Assembly (NCBI GenBank): GCA_020847985.1
Contig: JADLBC010000045.1
Coordinates: 1-64,000 of the forward strand
DNA: 64,000 bases
Direction of reading: 5' to 3'
DNA from: Dehalococcoidia bacterium
Lineage (GTDB): Bacteria > Chloroflexota > Dehalococcoidia > Tepidiformales > Tepidiformaceae
In this document: positions 15,819-23,883 of the stretch, piece by piece
How positions within the stretch are numbered: position 1 is the first letter of the stretch
Layout of the letters: every line of letters starts with the position of its first letter
Made by a program: the position numbers and the translations under genes
Notes under the pieces: generated by a model
Seen by the model: the letters and a program-made list of their open reading frames with translations, nothing else
Told to the model about the DNA's origin: nothing
The model's database searches: none

Positions 15819-16736
15819 ATGAAGATCGACCAGCTCCTCAGCTTCAAGTGCGTCGCCGATGAACGCAGCTACACGCGTGCCGCCGAGCGCCTGTTTCTCA
15901 CCCAGCCGGCCGTCTACAGCCAGGTGCGCCAGCTTGAGACCGAGTGCGCGGCGAAACTCTTCTTCGTGAACGGCAAGGAAGTCCTCCTCACGCCGGCGGG
16001 CCGCGAACTCTATGCCTTCGCCCAGACGGTCGCCGCCGCCTTCGATGACTACCGCGCGAGGGACCGTGCACGCCGCGTCCAGTCCGCCCACCGCGTCCGC
16101 ATCGGCGCGCTTTCGTACTTTGGCAACCTCTCGACCGCGACCGAACGCCTGCGCGCCGAGGACCCGGACGTCGCGGTCGAATTTCAGAGCCGCCATCCGG
16201 CCGAGGCGATCGAAGCGTTGCGGGCCGGCGATATCGATTTCGGCTTCTTCGGCACGGCGTTCGCCGCCGAGGGACTGGTTTACGAAACCGTCGCGCGCAA
16301 CGAAATCATCGCCATCGCGCCCCCCGGGCACCCCCTCGCCGGGCGTGACCTGACGTTCGAGGACCTTACCGCTTTCCCCCTGATTGGCTACGCCGGCGGG
16401 AGCGCGAGGATGGCCATCGACGACTGGCTCGCGCGGAACCCGGGCCACCACGTCGTCTACTCCGCCCAGACCGACAGCTCCATCGCCGCGAAAACGCTCG
16501 CGCTCGCCATGGGCTCACCGGCCTTCATCGTCAAGCAGGCTGTGTCCGGTGACCTGACGTCCGGGGCCGTCGTGGAGTTGCGCGTCCGGGATTTCGCGGC
16601 GTCGTACCCCCTGTGCGCCGTGTACCTCTCCGAAGAGGACCTCGGTGCGAGCGCGAAGCGCTTCCTCTCCATCCTTCGCGAAGGGTTCCGCGCGGCGACC
16701 CGCGCACCCATCGGAGATGTTGCTGCCCGTCCATGA
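15819..16736 (+). CDS. LysR-family transcriptional regulator
   Basis: A 305-residue LTTR: N-terminal winged HTH (MKIDQLLSFKCVADERSYTR, then AAERLFLTQPAVYSQVRQLE) followed by a periplasmic-binding-like effector domain from about residue 90. It probably senses a substrate of the surrounding catabolic/transport cluster. The ATG at 15819 is chosen because the HTH begins at once; an upstream extension is rich in Pro/Gly and unlike the family. A -10-like TAGAAT lies at 15766-15771. Confidence 0.92.
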   Translation: MKIDQLLSFKCVADERSYTRAAERLFLTQPAVYSQVRQLETECAAKLFFVNGKEVLLTPAGRELYAFAQTVAAAFDDYRARDRARRVQSAHRVRIGALSYFGNLSTATERLRAEDPDVAVEFQSRHPAEAIEALRAGDIDFGFFGTAFAAEGLVYETVARNEIIAIAPPGHPLAGRDLTFEDLTAFPLIGYAGGSARMAIDDWLARNPGHHVVYSAQTDSSIAAKTLALAMGSPAFIVKQAVSGDLTSGAVVELRVRDFAASYPLCAVYLSEEDLGASAKRFLSILREGFRAATRAPIGDVAARP

Positions 16737-16835
16737 TTTCTTGGAGACTCCGAAGTTAACGCAGAGCCGCTTCCTCAGTAGCATCCCCCCGTGCCCGCCC
16801 GGATTCGACGGCGCGCGCCAAAGAGGGAATGTACT

Positions 16836-18473
16836 GTGGATCGTGAGAACTATTGGCTTCGGCGTAACTCCAGCAGCTCCCGGCGGCGGTTCCTCGCCGG
16901 GACGGGCCTCCTCGGCGGCGGCCTCGCCGCGGCGCTGACCGTCGGTTGCGGCGGCGACGACGACAGCTCGTCATCCTCCGAACCGGGCGCCGCTCCCGGC
17001 GCGTCAGCGGCACCTACGCAGGCCGTGAAGCGTGGCGGCACGCTCACCATGGCCCGCGCCGGCAACCTCGCCTTCGCCGACCCCCAGCGTTCCAGCGGTG
17101 GTAACGACCCGGTTTTCACCCGCCTCTACGCCGAAACCCTCCTCCGCTACGACGGCGACACTATCAAGGCCTACATGGCCGAGTCGCTTGAGCAGCCCGA
17201 TACCTCGACCGTCACGCTCAAGCTTCGGAAAGACATCAAGTTCGCGGACGGCACGCCCGTGAACGCCGAGGCCGTGAAGTTCGCGGTCGAGCGCGGCAAG
17301 GATGCGAAGCTCAACGCCCCCGTCCGCCCGGCGATGTCGCTCATCAAGAACGTCGAGACCCCGGACGAGTTCACCGCCGTCCTGAAGCTTGAGCGCCCGA
17401 ACGCCCTCTTCCTGTCGTCGTTCGCGCCTTCGAGCTACCTCGTTTCCCCGACGGCGCTCACCAAGATGGGCCAGGACGAGTTCACCAAGAAGCCGGTTTC
17501 CGCGGGCCCCTACAAGGTCGAAAAGATCACCCAGGACGGCGAGTCCGTCTTCGTGAAGGACCCCGAGTGGCCCATCAAGGCCCCGAACGGCGACCAGCTC
17601 CCGTACCTCGACCGCATCATCAATAAGATCATTCCGCAGCCCGAGGCGCTCGTCGCGGCGCTGCTTTCGGGCGATGTGCAGCTCGTCAACGTCGTCGACC
17701 TCGGCAGCGTGGCCCAGCTCAAGTCGTCCGACGGTGCGACCGCCTTCGAAGTCCCCGCGGCCTCCTGGCAGGTCGTGGAGTTCGTGACCAACCGCGCCCC
17801 CACGGACAACGTCGCCCTGCGCAAGGCGATCAACTACGCGATCAATCGCGACGAGATCAACAAGCAGCTGGCCTTCGGCCTCGGGCAGCCCGCGACGGAG
17901 TGCCTGACACTCGATTCCTGGGTCCTCGACTCGTCCGTTCCCCGGTACCAGTACGACCCGAAGAAGGCCGCCGAAGCGCTCGGCCAGGCGGGCTACCCCG
18001 ACGGTGTCGACCTCAAGATTGCGACCTATGCGCCCGCGCAGGCGGAGGCCATCCAGCAGCAGCTGGCGAAGGTGAAAATCCGCCTCACCATCGACAACCT
18101 CGAACTCGCCGTGTACCAGGACAAGTTCCGCACCAAGGGCGAGTACCCCCTCGCGACGGCCGGCGGCCCGACCGAGGGCGGCGAACTCTACCAGTACTTC
18201 CTCACGCGCATGGGCTCGAAGGGCAAGTACAACCCGGGCCAGCCGAACAACCCCGAGTGGGACGCGCTCATCACGAAGGTTGAGACCGCCTTCGAGCAGA
18301 AGGACCGGAAGGCGCTCTATCAGCAGATGCTGAAGAAGTCCTACGACGAGTCCTACCGCGCCTGGACGATCACCAACCCCGTGTTTTACGGCGTTTCGAA
18401 GAAGCTCCGCGGCATCGTCCCGCTCCGCGAGAACCGGACGAACCCCGACCTTCGCACGGCCTGGCTCGCCTGA
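16836..18473 (+). CDS. Peptide/nickel-type ABC transporter substrate-binding lipoprotein
   Basis: A 545-residue SBP_bac_5 family protein. The N-terminus has a Tat motif (SSRRRFLAGTG) and a lipobox (LTVGC), so it is a Tat-exported lipoprotein. A Ser/Pro/Ala-rich tether precedes the binding domain (from about KRGGTLTMARAGNLAFADPQ). The GTG at 16836 has GAGGG upstream; a longer version would put an odd Arg-rich tail before the Tat signal. It delivers an oligopeptide, or another small ligand as often in this family, to the permeases that follow. Confidence 0.92.
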   Translation: MDRENYWLRRNSSSSRRRFLAGTGLLGGGLAAALTVGCGGDDDSSSSSEPGAAPGASAAPTQAVKRGGTLTMARAGNLAFADPQRSSGGNDPVFTRLYAETLLRYDGDTIKAYMAESLEQPDTSTVTLKLRKDIKFADGTPVNAEAVKFAVERGKDAKLNAPVRPAMSLIKNVETPDEFTAVLKLERPNALFLSSFAPSSYLVSPTALTKMGQDEFTKKPVSAGPYKVEKITQDGESVFVKDPEWPIKAPNGDQLPYLDRIINKIIPQPEALVAALLSGDVQLVNVVDLGSVAQLKSSDGATAFEVPAASWQVVEFVTNRAPTDNVALRKAINYAINRDEINKQLAFGLGQPATECLTLDSWVLDSSVPRYQYDPKKAAEALGQAGYPDGVDLKIATYAPAQAEAIQQQLAKVKIRLTIDNLELAVYQDKFRTKGEYPLATAGGPTEGGELYQYFLTRMGSKGKYNPGQPNNPEWDALITKVETAFEQKDRKALYQQMLKKSYDESYRAWTITNPVFYGVSKKLRGIVPLRENRTNPDLRTAWLA

Positions 18474-18486
18474 GTCCAGCCCGCCT

Positions 18487-18529
18487 GCCGGCCCACGCCC
18501 CCGTTTCCCCCTCAGGGGCGTGGGCCGGC
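18487..18529 (+). other. Intercistronic stem-loop between the binding-protein and permease genes
   Basis: A perfect 15-bp stem (arms GCCGGCCCACGCCCC and GGGGCGTGGGCCGGC, 13-nt loop) fills most of the 70-nt gap and ends next to the dppB-like ribosome-binding site. Such hairpins after binding-protein genes usually protect the upstream mRNA or attenuate read-through, raising binding protein over permease. Confidence 0.65.
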
Positions 18530-18543
18530 GAGGGAGACTGTTC

Positions 18544-19497
18544 ATGACGCGGTACGTCATCCGTTCCACCTCCCAGTCGCTGTTCGTCGTCGTGCTCGTG
18601 AGCATGCTCGTGTTCGCGATCATGCGGGCCCTTCCCGGGGACCCCGTGGCGGCGCTCACGGGCGAATCCGTGGCCGGCTACGACGCCAAACAGGTGGAGG
18701 AACTCAAAGCGAGCCTTGGCCTGGACCGCCCGATCCCCGTGCAGTACGGCGATTGGGCCTGGGATGCCATCCGCGGCGACTTCGGGAAGTCTGCTCGCAA
18801 TCACCTCGCGGTCACCGGCGAAATCCGTTCGCGCCTCATCGCTTCCGTGCAGCTGGGCCTCGTGGCGCTGGTGCTCGGCCTCATCATCGGCGTCGCGTTC
18901 GGCATCATCGCGGCGCTGCGCCAGGGCTCGATCATCGACACGCTCGTCACCCTCGTGGCCATGTCCGGCATCGCCGTGCCCACCTTCGTCTCCTCGATGC
19001 TGCTTATCTGGGTCTTCACGGTGGAGCTGCACTGGCTTCCCATTGGCGGCTTCGTCAACATCTGGGACGACCCCGCGCTGGCGGCGAAGCGCCTGGCGAT
19101 GCCCGCCGGTGTCCTCGCGATGACCATCGCCGCGCCGATCATGCGCCACACCCGTTCGAGCCTTCTCGAGGTCCTGCGCTACGACTACATCCGCACCGCC
19201 CGTGCAAAGGGCCTCCCGGGCCATTCCGTCGTCATCCGGCACGCGCTCCGCAACAGCCTCCTCCCCGTCGTCACCGTGGCCGGGCTGCGCATGGCCGGGC
19301 TGCTCGAGGGGAGCGTCATCGTCGAATCCATGTTCAGCGTCCCCGGCATCGGACGCCTCGCCGTCGCGTCCATCTCCGCACGCGATTACCCGACGCTGCA
19401 GGCGATCGTGGTGGTCTTCGCGATCATCACCGTCGCCGTGAACCTGCTCGTCGATATCCTTTACACCCTTCTCGACCCGACCATCGAGTACTCCTAG
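18544..19497 (+). CDS. ABC transporter permease, DppB type
   Basis: A 317-residue inner-membrane permease with about six hydrophobic segments and the N-terminal DppB pattern (MTRYVIRSTSQSLFVVVLVS, ALPGDP). The EAA-type cytoplasmic loop is DYIRTARAKGLPGHSVVIRH, which docks on the ATPase. A GAGGGAG ribosome-binding site precedes the ATG. It pairs with the DppC-type gene 11 nt downstream. Confidence 0.93.
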   Translation: MTRYVIRSTSQSLFVVVLVSMLVFAIMRALPGDPVAALTGESVAGYDAKQVEELKASLGLDRPIPVQYGDWAWDAIRGDFGKSARNHLAVTGEIRSRLIASVQLGLVALVLGLIIGVAFGIIAALRQGSIIDTLVTLVAMSGIAVPTFVSSMLLIWVFTVELHWLPIGGFVNIWDDPALAAKRLAMPAGVLAMTIAAPIMRHTRSSLLEVLRYDYIRTARAKGLPGHSVVIRHALRNSLLPVVTVAGLRMAGLLEGSVIVESMFSVPGIGRLAVASISARDYPTLQAIVVVFAIITVAVNLLVDILYTLLDPTIEYS

Positions 19498-19508
19498 GGG
19501 TGGCGCGG

Positions 19509-20405
19509 ATGAACGACGAACTGTCTCTCCCGGCCACGCTCGGGCTCCCGGTGGCGCGCAAGCGCGGTCTCGCCGGCCGCGCCGGGCACACGTTCCGGCG
19601 CTACCCGCTCGCCTCCATCTCGGCCTGCATCATCGGGCTGATGGTGCTCATGGCCGTCATCGCTCCCGTCATCGCACCCTACGGCCCGACCGAAGCGGAT
19701 GGGCTCGCGTCGCTGAACACCCCTTCCGCCGACCACTTCTTCGGCACCGACCGCTTCGGGCGCGATGTCTTCAGCCGCGTCATCTACGGCTCGCGCGTGT
19801 CCCTGGGCGTCGGTCTCGGCGCGGTCCTCGTGGCCGGCCTGCTGGGGCTCCCCACGGGGATGATCGGCGGGTACTTCGGCGGCATGGTCGATGCCCTGCT
19901 CATGCGCGTGACGGATACCTTCATGGCCATCCCCGGCCTTCTGCTCGCGCTGTCGCTGGTCCTTGTCCTCGAACCGTCCTTCTTCACCGTCGCGCTGGCA
20001 CTCGGCATCGCCGCGTTCCCCGGCTACGCGAGGGTGATGCGCAGCCGCGTCCTCTCGCTCCGCTCGGCCGACTTCGTGATGGCCGCGCGCGCGCTCGGCG
20101 CGGGGCACACGCGCATCATGCTGCGCCACATCCTCCCCAACGCCATCGCCCCGATGATCGTCGTGGCATCTCTCAGCATGGGCGGCGCGGTGCTCGCCGA
20201 GGCCGGGCTCAGCTTCCTCGGCGTTGGGGTGCGGCCCCCCACCCCCACCTGGGGCGCGATGCTCAAGGACTCTTTCGCCCTGATCTACCAGGCTCCGTGG
20301 CTCATGAGCTTCCCCGGCGCCGCCATTTTCATCCTGATCCTGTCACTCAACTTGTTGGGAGACGGCCTGCGAGACATCCTCGACCCGCGGCAACGCCGGG
20401 CCTGA
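19509..20405 (+). CDS. ABC transporter permease, DppC type
   Basis: A 298-residue permease: short cytoplasmic N-terminus, a first membrane helix (SISACIIGLMVLMAVIAPVI), the HFFGTDRFGRDVFSRVIYGS motif typical of DppC, and an EAA loop with AARALGAGHTRIMLRHILPN. It forms the translocation pore with the preceding gene. The ATG at 19509 is chosen over a much longer upstream frame that is only the shadow of dppB. No ATPase genes (DppD/DppF) follow. Confidence 0.93.
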   Translation: MNDELSLPATLGLPVARKRGLAGRAGHTFRRYPLASISACIIGLMVLMAVIAPVIAPYGPTEADGLASLNTPSADHFFGTDRFGRDVFSRVIYGSRVSLGVGLGAVLVAGLLGLPTGMIGGYFGGMVDALLMRVTDTFMAIPGLLLALSLVLVLEPSFFTVALALGIAAFPGYARVMRSRVLSLRSADFVMAARALGAGHTRIMLRHILPNAIAPMIVVASLSMGGAVLAEAGLSFLGVGVRPPTPTWGAMLKDSFALIYQAPWLMSFPGAAIFILILSLNLLGDGLRDILDPRQRRA

Positions 20406-20434
20406 TCCACCTCAATCGGAGCAAGAGCAAACCC

Positions 20435-21535
20435 ATGGGCATTTCCTTACTCGCCGGCCTCGTTGCGATTGAGGCCGGCACGACGGTCAAGTCCGGATTC
20501 TGCGGCAAGCTCCTTGTGGATGCGGGAGCGGAAGTCGTCAGGCTGAGCCTGCCGGACACCGGCGACGCGCCGTTGTCCGAATGGCTCGACCGCGGCAAGG
20601 CGAGCGTCGTCATCGATTGGCGCATCCCCGAGGGCGAGGTGCTGCTCAGCCGCCTCCTCGCTCGCGCCGATGTCCTCGTCTCGGATTTCGAAGGGCCCGC
20701 CGAAGCCGCCGCGCTCCGTGACGCTGCCACCCGGCACCCGCGGCTGGTCCATACCGTCCTCACCGACCTCGGCAGCAGCGGGCCTTTCGCCGAACGGCCC
20801 GCCACCGACCTCATCGTCTCCGCGCTGTCCGGCATGTGCTACATCAATGGTCAGGCGGGCCGCCAGCCGCTGCGCGAACCGGGGAACCAGGCCGCCATCG
20901 TTGGCGCGCTGGCCGGCTACATCGGATCGCTCGCCGCTCTCGCCAATCGCGACCAGACCGGCCACGGCCAGGCCGTCGAAGTGTCCGCGCTCGAAGCGAT
21001 GGTCAACGTGCTGAGCCCCTCGGTGCTCCAGTGCTCCTACCAGGACGGCGCTCCGCACCGCCACCCCAGCACCGACGGCTTCCTTTTCGACTGCGCCGAC
21101 GGGCAGGTCAGCATCATCATCTCCGCCCAGCGCTCCTGGGAAACCATCCTCGATGTCTGGGGCATCACCATCGATCCGGCCGAAGCCGAGAAGTTCACCG
21201 AAGCGAACCGCCGCACGAACATGCCCGCCATCCGCGCCCTGCTCGCGCCGGTGCTCGCGAACAAGACCCGCCGCGAGGTGTTCGAAGAGCTCTGCATGGT
21301 GCATGTCCCCTGCGGCATGCTCATGACCCCCGCGGACCTCCCTCACGACCCGCACCTCATGCAGCGCGGGAGCTTCGATACCCTCGCCGGCGCACCAGGC
21401 GCAAAGCGCGTCTTTCCCGGGCCGGGCTTCCGGGTCGCGAACCAGCCGCCCACCGCCGAACGTAAACTCCCCGTCCTGGGCGCCGATACCGCGCGCATCC
21501 TTGCGCCGCTGGGCGCCGAGGGAGGCCTCGAATGA
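20435..21535 (+). CDS. CaiB/BaiF-family CoA-transferase subunit lacking the catalytic Asp
   Basis: A 366-residue class III CoA-transferase homologue (VKSGFCGKLLVDAGAEVVRL, ADVLVSDFEGPAEAAALRD, ATDLIVSALSGM). Where active members have P-x-D before the helical stretch, this protein reads LREPGNQAAIVGALAGY (146-162) with no Asp, so the nucleophile appears to be missing. It overlaps the next CoA-transferase gene as ATGA, suggesting a hetero-oligomer in which only the partner supplies the Asp. Confidence 0.85.
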   Translation: MGISLLAGLVAIEAGTTVKSGFCGKLLVDAGAEVVRLSLPDTGDAPLSEWLDRGKASVVIDWRIPEGEVLLSRLLARADVLVSDFEGPAEAAALRDAATRHPRLVHTVLTDLGSSGPFAERPATDLIVSALSGMCYINGQAGRQPLREPGNQAAIVGALAGYIGSLAALANRDQTGHGQAVEVSALEAMVNVLSPSVLQCSYQDGAPHRHPSTDGFLFDCADGQVSIIISAQRSWETILDVWGITIDPAEAEKFTEANRRTNMPAIRALLAPVLANKTRREVFEELCMVHVPCGMLMTPADLPHDPHLMQRGSFDTLAGAPGAKRVFPGPGFRVANQPPTAERKLPVLGADTARILAPLGAEGGLE

Positions 21536-22788
21536 GCCGCATGCCGCTCGAACACGTTCGCATCCTCGACCTCACGCAGGCATGGGCCGGTTCGTACGGG
21601 CTGCAGTTGCTCGCGGACCTCGGCGCCGAAGTCATCAAGGTGGAGTCGCGTTCGCGCCCGGACCCGTGGCGTGGCGGCTTCGTCGCTTCTCGTGGTCTTC
21701 CCTGCTACCCCACCGATGGCCCGGGCGAGCGGCCGTACAACCGCTCGTACCTGGCCAACAGCGTGAACCGGAACAAGTTCGGCATTACCCTCGACCTCAA
21801 CACCGCCGAAGGCAGGACCCTCTTCCTCGACCTCGCGAAGACCGCCGACGTCGTCACCGAGAACTTCACCCCGCGCGTCCTCAGCAACCTTGGCATCGGG
21901 TACGACGTGCTGAACGCCGTCCGCCCCGGGATCATCCTGCTCTCGATGCCGGCGTTCGGCCTCTCCGGGCCGTACAAGGACTTCCCCGGGATCGGCGGCA
22001 CCATCGAACCGATGTCGGCGAACGCTTCGCTGCTGGGCGAAGCCGGCGGGCGGCCGCAGGTCTCGGGCGTCATGTACCCCGATGCCGTCGCCGGCCTGAA
22101 TGGCGCCGCCGCCGTCCTGACCGCGCTCCACGCCCGCGCGACGACGGGCAACGGCGCCCACATGGAAGTCTCCCAGCACGAATCGATGATCGCCATGCTC
22201 GGTGAGTTTTTCGCGAGCGACACCCTCCCCGAGCTCGCCCGCGTGGGCAACCGCGACCTCCACCTCGTCCCCAACGGTATCTACCCCTGCGCCGGGGACG
22301 ACGAATGGGTCGCCATCTCCGTGCGCGACGAAAGCGACTGGGCGAACCTCCGCGACGCCGTCGATGCGCCCGCCCTTCGCGACCAGGCGCTCTGCTCCGT
22401 GGAGGCACGGCGTGCGCGCGAGGACGCGATCGATACCGCTATCGCCGCGTGGACGGCCTCGCGGCCCGCGCCGGCCGTCGAAGAGCTGCTGTGTGCGAAG
22501 GGCGTCCCCGCGGCGCGCATTCGCAGCATGCCGGACGTGCTCGCCTGTCCCCAGCTGAACGCGAGCGGCTACCTGCAGTCCGTGCCGCAGCCCGAAGGCA
22601 TCCCGCCGGCGCCCATGCCCGGCATCATCGCGAACCTCACCGCCACTCCCGGGCGCATTCGCATGCCGGCCACCGGGCACGGCGAGCACAGCCACGACGT
22701 ACTCCGGCGAATCCTCGGCCTCGGCGAATCCGAGCTCGCCGCCCTGGAGGCCAAAGGCATCATCGGTGCGGGCCCGCCGCCCGCGTGA
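21532..22788 (+). CDS. CaiB/BaiF-family CoA-transferase, catalytic partner
   Basis: A 418-residue class III CoA-transferase: PLEHVRILDLTQAWAGSYGL, ENFTPRVLSNLGIGYDVLN, and MPAFGLSGPYKDFPGIGGTI. The likely nucleophile is Asp184 in GVMYPDAVAGLNGAAAVLTA. It starts inside the stop of the preceding subunit gene (ATGA). Together with the following hydratase-family gene it probably activates and processes an imported acid as a CoA thioester. The reaction partners are unknown. Confidence 0.88.
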   Translation: MSRMPLEHVRILDLTQAWAGSYGLQLLADLGAEVIKVESRSRPDPWRGGFVASRGLPCYPTDGPGERPYNRSYLANSVNRNKFGITLDLNTAEGRTLFLDLAKTADVVTENFTPRVLSNLGIGYDVLNAVRPGIILLSMPAFGLSGPYKDFPGIGGTIEPMSANASLLGEAGGRPQVSGVMYPDAVAGLNGAAAVLTALHARATTGNGAHMEVSQHESMIAMLGEFFASDTLPELARVGNRDLHLVPNGIYPCAGDDEWVAISVRDESDWANLRDAVDAPALRDQALCSVEARRAREDAIDTAIAAWTASRPAPAVEELLCAKGVPAARIRSMPDVLACPQLNASGYLQSVPQPEGIPPAPMPGIIANLTATPGRIRMPATGHGEHSHDVLRRILGLGESELAALEAKGIIGAGPPPA

Positions 22789-22825
22789 GATCACCCGCCA
22801 GAGAGCCACATAAAGGAGCAGCACC

Positions 22826-23644
22826 GTGGAATACCGTGACATCATCTTCGAGCCCGGCCCCGTCGCCCGCGTCATCCTGAACCGCCCGCGCTACCACAAT
22901 TCGCAACCGCCCCGCATGGTCGAGGAGATGGACGACGCCTTCGGACGGGCGGTCGATGACCCGGCGACCCGCGTCATCATCCTCTGCGGGGCCGGCCCGA
23001 GCTTCTCCGCCGGCCACGACCTCGGGACCCCCGACTCCATCGCCGACCGCGAGGAACGGGGCCAGACGCGTGAGCCCGAATCGCGCTACAAGAGCGCCCG
23101 CTCGTACTGGTACGAAGCCTCCATGCGCTGGCGGAACATCCCGCTCCCGACGATCGCCATGGTCCACGGCTACTGCATCTACGGCGGCTGGATCTTCGCC
23201 TCGGCCATGGACTTCGTCTTCGCCGCGGACAACGCCCTCTTCCTGCCCTCGCACACCCAGTACTTCACCGCACCCTGGGACCTGGGCACCCGCCGTGCCA
23301 AGGAGATCCTCTTCGAAAGCCGCTTCATCACGGCGCGCGAGGCGTACGACTACGGCTTCGTAAACCGCATCTTCGCCCCGGACGACCTCGAACGGGAGAC
23401 GCTCGCCTACGCCAACCGCGTCGCCGAAACCTCGCGCTTCTCCAACCAGCAGATCAAGTTCTCGATCAACAACTGCCAGGACGTGCAGGGCTTCACGGCC
23501 TTCTCCGATTCCGCCTACCAGACCTACTTCGTGAACTCGGTCATTCGCGCGGACCCGCTCGTGGGACCGGGCGGCGAACGGCGGATGGAAGGCGTCGCGC
23601 ACGCGAAGGAGTTGCTCCAGCGAGGCTTCCCGCCCCGCGACTAA
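22826..23644 (+). CDS. Enoyl-CoA hydratase/isomerase-family protein
   Basis: A 272-residue crotonase-fold protein: VARVILNRPRYHNSQPPRMV, oxyanion-hole segment CGAGPSFSAGHDLG, then YGGWIFASAMDFVFAADNAL in place of the more usual GGG-x-ELAL. That substitution and a longer central loop (residues 70-100) suggest a substrate other than simple enoyl-CoA. The GTG start has AAAGGAG at proper spacing. It is the last gene of the cluster, before a strong terminator. Confidence 0.88.
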   Translation: MEYRDIIFEPGPVARVILNRPRYHNSQPPRMVEEMDDAFGRAVDDPATRVIILCGAGPSFSAGHDLGTPDSIADREERGQTREPESRYKSARSYWYEASMRWRNIPLPTIAMVHGYCIYGGWIFASAMDFVFAADNALFLPSHTQYFTAPWDLGTRRAKEILFESRFITAREAYDYGFVNRIFAPDDLERETLAYANRVAETSRFSNQQIKFSINNCQDVQGFTAFSDSAYQTYFVNSVIRADPLVGPGGERRMEGVAHAKELLQRGFPPRD

Positions 23645-23658
23645 CGGACGTCGCGGGC

Positions 23659-23695
23659 CACCCTCCCGGCGCCGCGTGGCTGCGCCGGGAGGGTG
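23659..23695 (+). terminator. Terminator hairpin after the catabolic cluster
   Basis: CACCCTCCCGGCGC and GCGCCGGGAGGGTG form a 14-bp stem with a 9-nt loop, 15 nt after the hydratase stop. There is no U-tract. Confidence 0.7.
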
Positions 23696-23793
23696 CCGCG
23701 CCGCGCTCTGTTACAATCGCGACGTGCTCGCCGGGATCGCCGCGGGGGCCCGGAACGGGCTACCTGGCAGTCGTTCCCGGTACCGCACGCGGC

Positions 23794-23868
23794 GCGGGAG
23801 TAGCTCAGTGGTAGAGCGCCTGCCTTCCAAGCAGGATGTCGCGAGTTCGAGCCTCGTCTCCCGCTCCA
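23794..23868 (+). tRNA. tRNA-Gly (anticodon TCC)
   Basis: Acceptor GCGGGAG/CTCCCGC, D-arm TAGCTCAGTGGTAGAGC, anticodon stem CCTGC/GCAGG with loop CTTCCAA (anticodon TCC), T-loop GTTCGAGCC, encoded CCA (23866-23868). Confidence 0.97.
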
Positions 23869-23883
23869 AATCTCCGCCCGCCA

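Noticed and set aside
14436..16451. A 671-codon minus-strand frame across the first CoA-transferase and LysR genes
   Set aside because: Antisense shadow spanning two real genes and their intergenic region.
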